DNA from: Verrucomicrobiota bacterium
Lineage (GTDB): Bacteria; Verrucomicrobiota; Verrucomicrobiia; Opitutales; Opitutaceae
DNA: 51,473 bases
Direction: 5' to 3'
Assembly (NCBI GenBank): GCA_018239845.1
Contig: JAFEGO010000105.1
Span: forward strand, 1 to 51,473
In this document: piece by piece, positions 44,921 to 51,473 of the stretch
Layout: every line of letters begins with the position of its first letter
Position numbering within the stretch: the stretch's first letter is position 1
Notes under the pieces: generated by a model
Told to the model about the DNA's origin: nothing
What the model saw: the letters and a program-made list of their open reading frames with translations, nothing else
Databases searched by the model: none
Program-made: the position numbers and the translations under genes

Positions 44921-45739
44921 ATGCCGTCGTCCGACGCTTCATCGACCCTCCGCCTGCCTTCAGGGCTGCGCACGCGCGATTTCCTCATCGGCGGCTGGAC
45001 GGCCCTCGTCTTTGTTTTTCTCTACGTCCCGATCATCGTGCTCGTGGCGTACTCGTTCAACGCCTCGCGCCTCAACGTCCTCTGGTCGGGCTTCACCCTC
45101 GATTGGTATGTGCGCGTCTGGGACAACGGGCCGCTGCTCCGTGCCGCGCAGAACAGCCTCGTCATCGCCTGCATCTCAACCGTCCTCTCCGTCGTGCTCG
45201 GTACTTCCGGCGCCTGGCTCCTGCACCGCTACCGCTTCCGCGGCGCGGGCGGCATCCAGACGCTGACCGCCATCCCGATGGTCATGCCCGAGATCCTGAT
45301 GGGCATCAGCCTGCTCATCTTCTTCGCCTCCGCGGGCCTGTCGCTCGGCTTTGCCACGGTGGTGATCGGCCACGTGACCTTCAGCTTTCCCTTTGTGCTC
45401 GTCGCCGTGCAGGCGCGCCTGCGCGGGCTCGACCCGGCGCTGGAGGAGGCGGCCCTCGATCTCGGGGCGACGCCGTTCAAGGCCTTTTGGCTGGTGATCG
45501 TGCCGTGCCTGCGCCCGGCCATCGTCGCGGGCGGCCTCATGGCCTTCTCCCTTTCGTGGGATGAGCTGATCGTCACTTTCTTCACGACCAATGCCTCCGC
45601 CGCCACGCTGCCGATCCGCGTCTTCGGCATGGCGAAGGTCGGCCTCAATCCCATGCTCAACGCACTTTCGGCGATCTTCGTCCTCGCGACGGCCGCCGTC
45701 GTGCTTTTCTCCGCCTACGTGCGGCGGCTCGCCCGCTGA
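44921..45739 (+). CDS. potC: Spermidine/putrescine ABC transporter permease (PotC-like)
   Basis: A 272-aa permease with six membrane helices. The first is WTALVFVFLYVPIIVLVAYSF (about residues 28-50), and the EAA loop is DPALEEAALDLGATPFKAFWLVIVP (about 170-195). SRLNVLWSGFTLDWYVRVWDN is the PotC-type segment after TM1. It would form the channel with PotB. It opens the potC-potD-potB-potA set, an order that differs from E. coli potABCD. The start MPSSDASST fits the permease length; the frame continues upstream without family resemblance. potD begins 16 nt downstream. Confidence 0.9.
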   Translation: MPSSDASSTLRLPSGLRTRDFLIGGWTALVFVFLYVPIIVLVAYSFNASRLNVLWSGFTLDWYVRVWDNGPLLRAAQNSLVIACISTVLSVVLGTSGAWLLHRYRFRGAGGIQTLTAIPMVMPEILMGISLLIFFASAGLSLGFATVVIGHVTFSFPFVLVAVQARLRGLDPALEEAALDLGATPFKAFWLVIVPCLRPAIVAGGLMAFSLSWDELIVTFFTTNASAATLPIRVFGMAKVGLNPMLNALSAIFVLATAAVVLFSAYVRRLAR

Positions 45740-45755
45740 TTTTCCCCCACATACC

Positions 45756-46781
45756 ATGAAATCCTACCTGCGTCTCCTGGCCGCCCTCGCGGCCCTTGCG
45801 TTCGCTGTCAGTGCCCGCGCCGCCGAAGAGTTGAATCTCTTCGGCTGGTCCGAATACATCCCGCAACCCGTGATCGACGGCTTCACTAAGGAGACGGGCA
45901 TCAAGGTCAACTTCGAGACCTACTCCTCCAACGAGGAGCTGCTCTCCAAGCTCGTCGCGGGCGGCGGCAGCTACGACATCGTGCAGCCTTCCGACTACAC
46001 CGCCGAGGTGATGATCCGCCAGAAACTCCTCGCGCCGCTCGACCTTTCGAAGCTGCCCCACCTGAAGAACCTCGATCCCGAGTTCACCCACTGCGGCCAC
46101 GACCCCGAGGGCAAGTACACCGTGCCGTACATGAGCGGCACGGTCGGCATCGTCGTGAACACCGAGCGCGTGAAGACTCCGATCAAGGGCTACCGCGATG
46201 TCTTCGATCCGAAGTTCAAGGGCCGCATCGTCGTCCTCAACGACAACCGCGAGATCGTCTCGTGGGCCCTCGATACCCTCAACCTGCCGGTCAACACCAT
46301 CACCGCCGCCAACCTCGCCAAGGCCCGCCCGCTCGTCGCCGACTGGGTAAAGCTCGTGAAGGTCTTCGACTCTGACAGCCCCAAGACCGCCCTCCTCAAC
46401 GGCGACTGCGACCTCGGCATCGTCTGGAGCGGCGAGGCCGCCATCCTCTGGAACCAGTCCAAGAAGTTTCAATATGTGATCCCCGCCGAGGGTGCGCACC
46501 GTTTCATCGACGTGCTCGCGATCCCGGCCGAGGCGAAGAACAAGGACGCCGCGCACAAGTTCATCGATTACATCCTGCGCCCCGAGGTCTCCGTCCTTAT
46601 CTCCGACGCGTTTCCCTACACCAACCCCAACGCCGAGGCGCGCAAGCATCTCAGCGCCGAGGCCCTGGCCAATCCCGCCAGCTATCCGAAGGGCGGCGGC
46701 AAGATCGAGACCTTCCGCGACATCGGCAAGGCCGCGGCCGACATCGACCGCCTCGTGACCGACCTCAAGAGCGCGCGCTGA
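45756..46781 (+). CDS. potD: Polyamine-binding periplasmic protein (PotD-like)
   Basis: A 341-aa extracytoplasmic solute-binding protein. The signal peptide (about 1-22, ending SARA) is followed by AEELNLFGWSEYIPQPVIDGF, a clear PotD/PotF start, then YDIVQPSDYTAEVMIRQKLL, VPYMSGTVGIVVNTERV and GVRFIDVLAIP-like HRFIDVLAIPAEAKNKDAAHKF. These match the polyamine-binding clade of periplasmic proteins. Whether the ligand is spermidine or putrescine cannot be told. The stop is 3 nt ahead of the potB start. Confidence 0.92.
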   Translation: MKSYLRLLAALAALAFAVSARAAEELNLFGWSEYIPQPVIDGFTKETGIKVNFETYSSNEELLSKLVAGGGSYDIVQPSDYTAEVMIRQKLLAPLDLSKLPHLKNLDPEFTHCGHDPEGKYTVPYMSGTVGIVVNTERVKTPIKGYRDVFDPKFKGRIVVLNDNREIVSWALDTLNLPVNTITAANLAKARPLVADWVKLVKVFDSDSPKTALLNGDCDLGIVWSGEAAILWNQSKKFQYVIPAEGAHRFIDVLAIPAEAKNKDAAHKFIDYILRPEVSVLISDAFPYTNPNAEARKHLSAEALANPASYPKGGGKIETFRDIGKAAADIDRLVTDLKSAR

Positions 46782-46784
46782 TCC

Positions 46785-47681
46785 GTGGACCCGCTCGCTT
46801 CGCCCGCGGCGCCCGACGCCAAATCCCTGCCCAGCGACCATCGCCGCGCCCGCTGGCGCGCTTGGCTCCTGCTCACCCCGATGGTGCTGTGGCTGGTGGC
46901 GTTTGTCGTCGTGCCGACGGCGATCTTGCTGGTCTATAGTTTCTGCGAGCGCGATGAGCTGGGCCGCGTGGTATTTTCCTTCACGTGGGAAAACTACCAG
47001 CGCGTGCTCGACCCGGTGTACCTGCGGATCTTCGGCCGCTCCATCGGCTACGCCGCGCTCACGACCGTGATCTGCGTCGTGGTCGGTTTCCCGGTGGCGT
47101 ACTGCATCGGGCGCGCGAGCGAGGCGTGGCGCCAACGGCTGCTGCTCCTCGTGATGGTGCCGTTCTGGACGAGCTTCCTCATCCGCACCTACGCGTGGAT
47201 CACCATCCTCAAGGAGGAAGGGCTGCTCAATGGCGCGCTCAGCGCACTGTCCATCGTGCACGCGCCGCTGGACTTGCTCTACACGCCATCCGCCGTCGTC
47301 ATCGGCCTCGTGTACGCCTACCTGCCGTTCATGATTCTGCCGATCTACGGCAGCGTGGAGAAAATCGACGGCGCGCTGATCGAGGCGGCGCACGATCTCG
47401 GTGCCGGCCCGCTGCGCGTCTTCACCTCGGTTATCATCCCGCTGACCCTGCCCGGCATCGCGGCGGGCACGCTGCTGGTATTCGTTCCGGCCATCGGGAT
47501 GTTTGCCGTGACGGACCTCCTCGGCGGCGCGCAGGTGCCGCTCATCGGCAATGTCATCCAAAACCAGTTCATGCAGGCGCGCGACTGGCCGTTTGGCGCG
47601 GCGCTGGGCATGGTCTTTATGCTGCTGTTTGCCGTGAGCTACGGGCTGATTCTTCGCTTCCGCCGGGAGGAGACCGCATGA
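46785..47681 (+). CDS. potB: Spermidine/putrescine ABC transporter permease (PotB-like)
   Basis: A 298-aa permease with six helices, TM1 at about 22-45 (LLLTPMVLWLVAFVVVPTAILLVYSF), then FSFTWENYQRVLDPVYLRIF and the long segment LLVMVPFWTSFLIRTYAWITIL typical of PotB. The EAA loop is IDGALIEAAHDLGAGPLRVFTSVIIPLTLPG. GTG at 46785 is the start. The stop overlaps the potA ATG (ATGA), so the two are translationally coupled. Confidence 0.92.
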   Translation: MDPLASPAAPDAKSLPSDHRRARWRAWLLLTPMVLWLVAFVVVPTAILLVYSFCERDELGRVVFSFTWENYQRVLDPVYLRIFGRSIGYAALTTVICVVVGFPVAYCIGRASEAWRQRLLLLVMVPFWTSFLIRTYAWITILKEEGLLNGALSALSIVHAPLDLLYTPSAVVIGLVYAYLPFMILPIYGSVEKIDGALIEAAHDLGAGPLRVFTSVIIPLTLPGIAAGTLLVFVPAIGMFAVTDLLGGAQVPLIGNVIQNQFMQARDWPFGAALGMVFMLLFAVSYGLILRFRREETA

Positions 47682-48757
47682 GCGCCGGAGTCGAGCTGTG
47701 CAACGTGACCAAGCGCTTCGGCGCGATGACCGCGGTGGACAATGTGAGCCTGCGGATCGAACCGGGCGAGTTTCTCACGCTGCTCGGGCCCTCTGGCTGC
47801 GGGAAGACCACGATGCTGCGCATGATCGCGGGCTTCGACGTACCCACGAGCGGCGCGATCCGGGTGGGCGGCGAGGACGTGACGGCGTTGCCGCCGTACC
47901 GCCGACCGGTGAATCAGGTTTTCCAGAGCTACGCGCTGTTCCCCCACCTGTCGGTGGCGGAGAATGTCGGCTTCGGCCTGCGCATGCAGGGCGTAGCGAA
48001 AGGTGAGGCGGCCGAGCGCATCGCGCAGGCGATCGAACTCGTCTCGCTCGCGGGTCTCGGCGAACGCCGCCCGCACCAGCTCTCCGGCGGACAAAAGCAG
48101 CGCGTGGCGCTGGCCCGCGCGCTCGTGTGCCGCCCCAAGGTCCTGCTGCTTGACGAACCGCTCTCCGCGCTCGACGCCAAGCTGCGCCATGCGATGCAGC
48201 TCGAGCTCAAGCAGCTCCAGCGCCGCCTGGGCATGACGTTTGTCTTCGTCACGCACGACCAGGAGGAGGCCCTGACGATGAGCGACCGCATCGCCATCGT
48301 GAACCGCGGCCGCATCGAACAATTCGGCAGCGCGCACGAAATCTACCACCGCCCGGCCACAGCCTTCGCGGCGGATTTCGTCGGCCAGGCCAATTTGCTC
48401 GAGGCGGAATTCGTCCGCCGGGAAAACGGCACGGTGCGCGTGAAGCTGAGCGGCGGGCTGGAGCTGGTGCTGTCTGCGGCGACCTGGCCGGACGACACGG
48501 CCAAGGCCCTGATCTCCATTCGCCCGGAAAAGATCCACGTGTCCAAGCAACCGGTGCAGGCGGAAAACGTCTTCGCCGCGCGGGTGGAGGAGGAGGTTTT
48601 CAAGGGCGCGCTCGATCACCTCATCCTCGTGACGCCCGGTGGCGCGCGGCTCAACGCCGTCGCGGCCAACGAGAGCGCGCTGCTCGAAGCCATCCATGCC
48701 GGCGATCAGGTGTTTTGCGGCCTGCACGCCAGCGACCTCGTGGTGGTGCGGGCCTGA
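47678..48757 (+). CDS. potA: Spermidine/putrescine ABC transporter ATP-binding protein
   Basis: A 359-aa ATPase. Walker A is GPSGCGKTTMLR (near residue 38), the Q loop is NQVFQSYALFPHLSV, the signature is LSGGQKQRVALARAL, Walker B is VLLLDEPLSALDAK and the H loop is VFVTHDQEEAL. A C-terminal TOBE domain (about 270-350) has the ISIRPEKIHV segment usual in PotA. It drives uptake through PotB and PotC. GGGAGGAG 6-7 nt before the ATG is one of the best ribosome binding sites in the window. A terminator follows. Confidence 0.94.
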   Translation: MSAGVELCNVTKRFGAMTAVDNVSLRIEPGEFLTLLGPSGCGKTTMLRMIAGFDVPTSGAIRVGGEDVTALPPYRRPVNQVFQSYALFPHLSVAENVGFGLRMQGVAKGEAAERIAQAIELVSLAGLGERRPHQLSGGQKQRVALARALVCRPKVLLLDEPLSALDAKLRHAMQLELKQLQRRLGMTFVFVTHDQEEALTMSDRIAIVNRGRIEQFGSAHEIYHRPATAFAADFVGQANLLEAEFVRRENGTVRVKLSGGLELVLSAATWPDDTAKALISIRPEKIHVSKQPVQAENVFAARVEEEVFKGALDHLILVTPGGARLNAVAANESALLEAIHAGDQVFCGLHASDLVVVRA

Positions 48758-48764
48758 TAAGAAA

Positions 48765-48792
48765 ACGGGGCGGACCGTGAAGTCCGCCCCGT
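48765..48792. terminator. Hairpin between convergent potA and the phytase-like gene
   Basis: ACGGGGCGGAC (48765-48775) and GTCCGCCCCGT (48782-48792) form a perfect 11-bp stem with a 6-nt loop. The preceding AAAA gives a T run on the minus strand, so it could end the minus-strand gene, and perhaps potA as well. Confidence 0.65.
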
Positions 48793-48828
48793 CGTGTGAC
48801 CTTTCCCTAACAACAAAATCGTGCCAGA

Positions 48829-50703
48829 TCAGGGCAGCTCGTAAACTTCGAGCAGGCTGATGCCGCTGCTGCCACCGGCGCTGAAGACGTGCGCCGAGTA
48901 CGCGCCCGGATCGAGGGTGATCAGCAGGGCGGCGTCCTTGCTGTCATTGGCGAGGCTGAAGGCGCCGGTCTGCGCGGCGGCGGCGGCGATATCGGCAGCC
49001 GTGGTGGCGTTGCCCCAGTTGTCGTTGCTGGCGACGAGCGCACCGGCAGCGTTGTAAAGGCGGAGGGAAGGATCAGCGAGCGGGCTCGTGACCCCCATGC
49101 CGGCCAGCGCCGGACCGACGCCGCGGATGAGGAGGGTCTTGGGCTTGGGGCCGTTGACGACAAAGCCGCCGATGTGGACGTTCTCGCCCGTGCCGGTCTG
49201 CGCGCGGCTCGAGAGGTTGAGCAGGCGGCCAGGCAGGGTGAGGCGGTACACGAGGATCATGCTGTCGTTGTCGCCGCCGGCATTGTAGGAGCCGCCGTCC
49301 TGATAGCCCGCGGTGGTGAGGAAGTCGTTGTCGTTGCCGACAAACAGGAAGTAGTCGTTGGGCGCGGCGGCATCATAGGCCGGGACGAGGGCGAGGGCCT
49401 CCCACTTTTCTGAGAGGTTGTTGGCGTCATCGAGAGGACCGTTGTGCAGGCCGAACTTGGCGAGCTGCGTGGCGTCGTTGACGTCAACCAGCACCGTGCG
49501 CTGGGCGGGGGTGAGGCCGGCCGCCAGCACGCCGCCGGGCGAGATGGGCGTCGCGGCGGTGTCGTAGGCCGTGCCCGCGATGTTGGTGGCGCCGCTGATG
49601 TCGTAGAGGCACACGGTGCGGTAGAGCGACGTCGGCGTGGCATAGGTGTGGCCGTTGCCACTGTCGCGCGTGATCACGAGGAACTGCGTGTTGTTGATCG
49701 CGAGGAGGTCGCTCTGGGCGGCGACGCGGGTGCCGGCACCCTGGGTGAAGGTCGGGAGCTGGAAGACGTACTCGGCTTTCAGCACGGGCGTGGCGCCGGT
49801 GATGTCGTAGGCGAATAGCCGCGTGTTGAAGCGGGTGGCGCTGCTGCCGCCGGTGCCGCCGTCCTGGCGCGTCGCGGACTGGAGGAGGGTGAAGAGCGTG
49901 CGGCCGTCGGGCGAGAGCGAGAGGCCCTCGAGGCCCTGGTTGTTCTGGCGACCGGTGGTCGGGTCGGCGGGCGTGTTGTTCGGCTGGCCGACGCCGGGGG
50001 TGTTGGAGCCGAAGGAATCGGCGCCGCCGCGCTTCGGGATCAGCGCGTCGGGCGGGCGGATGGCGGCGAGGAGCTTGCCGTCGGCCGAGAACTTATAGAC
50101 GTAGGGACCGTATTCATCACTGACCCACAGGGTGCCGTCCTTGTTGACGATGATGCCCTCGGCATCGAGGGAGATGCGGTTGTTGTAGGCCGTGGGCAGT
50201 GTGGGGAAACCGGCGCGGGGGGTGCTGGTGGTGGCGTCGTTGACCGGATCGAGCGAGGTGAGCGGCGTGCCGTCGGCCTCGGTGTATTTCACCGAGTCGG
50301 AGAGCGTCAGGCCGACCTGGGTCTGGGTGGCGGCGCCGTCGGCGGCGGGCGTGAAGGTGACGGCGATCTTGTTGAAGCGCGGCGTGTAGTTGGTCGTGTT
50401 GGCGGCGTTATAGCCGCGGTCGGGCTGGGCGAAGAGCGTGCCGGAGTAGGAACCGTCGGCGTTGCGTTTCCAAGAGCCGGGCTGGAAGGCGAAGGCTGAG
50501 AAGGAGCCGAAGGTCTCGCCGAACTTGTCCTTGGTCGAGGCCGGGAGGCGGCCGACGCCGACGAGGCCGTGGTTGACGAAGGTGTTGCCACCGAGCGACA
50601 CGGTGACGGGCGCGGCGTGGAGCGCGGGTAGGACGGCGGCGGCCATGACGGCGAGCACGCGGGCGATGAGCGGGCGGGGGGAGCGGTAGGATCGGTGTTG
50701 CAT
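48829..50703 (-). CDS. Secreted phytase-like / esterase-like protein with Verrucomicrobia C-terminal module
   Basis: A 624-aa exported protein. The signal peptide (about 1-30, ending LHAA) is followed by the esterase-like domain of the phytase family (about 40-480): RISLDAEGIIVNKDGTLWVSDEYG, then FSADGKLLAAIRPPDALIP and NQGLEGLSLSPDGRTLFTLLQSA. A C-terminal module (about 493-624) runs from LLNLSSRAQTGTGENVHIGGF through PKTLLIRGVGPALAGMGV to GISLLEVYELP; I know this module from many secreted proteins of this phylum. Substrate is unknown; phosphate scavenging is possible. It converges with potA and is divergent from the ATPase. Confidence 0.82.
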   Translation of the reverse strand: MQHRSYRSPRPLIARVLAVMAAAVLPALHAAPVTVSLGGNTFVNHGLVGVGRLPASTKDKFGETFGSFSAFAFQPGSWKRNADGSYSGTLFAQPDRGYNAANTTNYTPRFNKIAVTFTPAADGAATQTQVGLTLSDSVKYTEADGTPLTSLDPVNDATTSTPRAGFPTLPTAYNNRISLDAEGIIVNKDGTLWVSDEYGPYVYKFSADGKLLAAIRPPDALIPKRGGADSFGSNTPGVGQPNNTPADPTTGRQNNQGLEGLSLSPDGRTLFTLLQSATRQDGGTGGSSATRFNTRLFAYDITGATPVLKAEYVFQLPTFTQGAGTRVAAQSDLLAINNTQFLVITRDSGNGHTYATPTSLYRTVCLYDISGATNIAGTAYDTAATPISPGGVLAAGLTPAQRTVLVDVNDATQLAKFGLHNGPLDDANNLSEKWEALALVPAYDAAAPNDYFLFVGNDNDFLTTAGYQDGGSYNAGGDNDSMILVYRLTLPGRLLNLSSRAQTGTGENVHIGGFVVNGPKPKTLLIRGVGPALAGMGVTSPLADPSLRLYNAAGALVASNDNWGNATTAADIAAAAAQTGAFSLANDSKDAALLITLDPGAYSAHVFSAGGSSGISLLEVYELP

Positions 50704-50825
50704 AGGAACGGTTCATCATCGCCGAGTCCCATGCCGTTCGTGTGGCGGCTGGGTGACGGTTGGGAAAATCATCGCTGCGCACCGGATGGCCTTGTCGTCG
50801 CACCCCGGCTGTGACACCGTGCGGC

Positions 50826-51473
50826 GTGATCGCCTCCGTCGCGTTTCAAAAATTCAAGGCGCTGCGCAACACGAGTCTGCGGCTCGTGCCGTTCAACCTC
50901 GTCATCGGCCCCAACGGCAGCGGCAAGACGAGCCTGATCCAGGCGATCCTTCGGCTGCGCACGTTGGCGAAACTCCCGCTGGCGGACCCCGCGGTGCCGC
51001 ATCCCACCCGCGCGGAGGGGCCCGGCATCGTCTTTACTTTTGCGCCGCCGCACGAGGGTGTGAAGGCGAGCATGCTGTGCGTCTCGGACGTCCAGTGCGA
51101 CACCCTGCTGGTCGAGCCGGCCAACACGTCGGACTGGCCCCTGCTTAAAACGGAGATCGGCCGCATCCGTTCCTTCCTGCTCGACCATTATCAGATGGCC
51201 GAGCCGGCGCTGCGGACGGACGGCGCCGAACTCGTAGGCAACGGCCGTAATCTCGCGGCCGTGCTGGCGGCGATGCGCGAACGTGCGCCCGCGGCGTTTG
51301 CGGGCCTCGCCGCCGAGGTGCTGCGCCTGATGCCGGAGTACTCCGGCATCGACCTCGCGGGCGGGCCCGGCGACACGGTGGCGCTGGGGCTCGTGCTCGG
51401 CGACGGCGGCGCGGTGGTCCCGGCGGAAAACCTGTCGCAGGGCACGCTTTACCTGCTGGCGATGCTGGCCCTC
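50826..51473 (+). CDS. RecF/SMC-like AAA family ATPase (cut by window end)
   Basis: 216 codons from GTG 50826 with no stop before the window ends. The start IASVAFQKFKALRNTSLRL and the Walker A GPNGSGKTSLIQAIL (about residues 29-43) are those of AAA_21/RecF-like ATPases. LSQGTLYLLAMLAL at the very end is the ABC-type signature, so only the Walker B part is missing. Single-gene members of this family have varied or unknown roles; some are parts of anti-phage systems, but nothing visible here supports defence. It is divergent from the phytase-like gene, with 122 nt between the starts. Confidence 0.85.
   Translation, partial: MIASVAFQKFKALRNTSLRLVPFNLVIGPNGSGKTSLIQAILRLRTLAKLPLADPAVPHPTRAEGPGIVFTFAPPHEGVKASMLCVSDVQCDTLLVEPANTSDWPLLKTEIGRIRSFLLDHYQMAEPALRTDGAELVGNGRNLAAVLAAMRERAPAAFAGLAAEVLRLMPEYSGIDLAGGPGDTVALGLVLGDGGAVVPAENLSQGTLYLLAMLAL

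Noticed and set aside
1..51473. CRISPR arrays, rRNA genes, transposases or complete prophage
   Set aside because: No regularly spaced repeats of the right length, no conserved rRNA segments and no transposase motif seen on either strand. The only mobile trace is the decayed element at tRNA-Val.
50826..51473. Anti-phage defence gene
   Set aside because: A lone RecF/SMC-like ATPase without a visible nuclease or toxin partner is not enough; the rest of the locus is outside the window.

Overview
The window reads as a stretch of high-GC chromosome from a Verrucomicrobiota bacterium, most likely family Opitutaceae. The reasons are the protein resemblance of nearly every gene, a PEP-CTERM surface protein ending in a PEP-hydrophobic-RRR tail, a C-terminal module in the phytase-like protein that I associate with this phylum, and a large number of intergenic perfect hairpins. 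This placement is an inference from remembered families, not from a search. About 45 genes are called. Almost all antisense frames are GC-driven shadows.

Layout. 1-5050: a membrane zinc peptidase, a DUF2200 protein, two small secreted proteins of unknown role, a luciferase-like oxidoreductase, tRNA-Ser(UGA) with a duplicated 3' end and a mosaic of mini-palindromes, and a DUF2851 protein. 5048-12073: a promoter with an overlapping inverted repeat, then nusA-infB-rbfA-nrnA-truB-ribF, a translation and RNA maturation operon with several 4-base stop/start overlaps. 12112-13721: tRNA-Val(GAC) carrying a decayed 1.5-kb integrative element, with an exact 35-bp att repeat, duplicated arm-like sequences, a truncated tyrosine integrase and a truncated helix-turn-helix protein. 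13723-19999: an unknown protein, a ketopantoate reductase, a PEP-CTERM protein, an outer-membrane barrel candidate, a WbqC-like protein, a DUF1801 protein and a GAF histidine kinase. 20021-23409 (minus strand): an EmrAB-type efflux pump with its TetR regulator. 23569-25230: recN.

25290-29972 is a tight six-gene cluster, pxpB-pxpC-pxpA-DUF969-DUF979-pcp. It looks like a complete route for using pyroglutamyl peptides: Pcp releases pyroglutamate, PxpABC opens it to glutamate with ATP, and the DUF969/DUF979 pair probably forms the transporter. After a hairpin-rich gap come ychF (minus strand), then rpsP, trmD and rplS (no rimM), then transketolase. 35389-41820 is a marR-adaptor-RND pump-TolC operon. 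Its RND pump carries about 55-60 extra hydrophobic residues before TM7. An AsmA-like protein follows, then a polyamine ABC transporter in the order potC-potD-potB-potA, a secreted phytase/esterase-like protein on the minus strand, and a RecF/SMC-like ATPase cut by the window end.

No CRISPR array, rRNA, transposase or obvious defence island is visible. The most unusual signals are not genes: the palindrome mosaic at tRNA-Ser, the leader architecture ahead of nusA, the miniature element at tRNA-Val, and the regulatory-looking palindrome ahead of the marR-RND operon.
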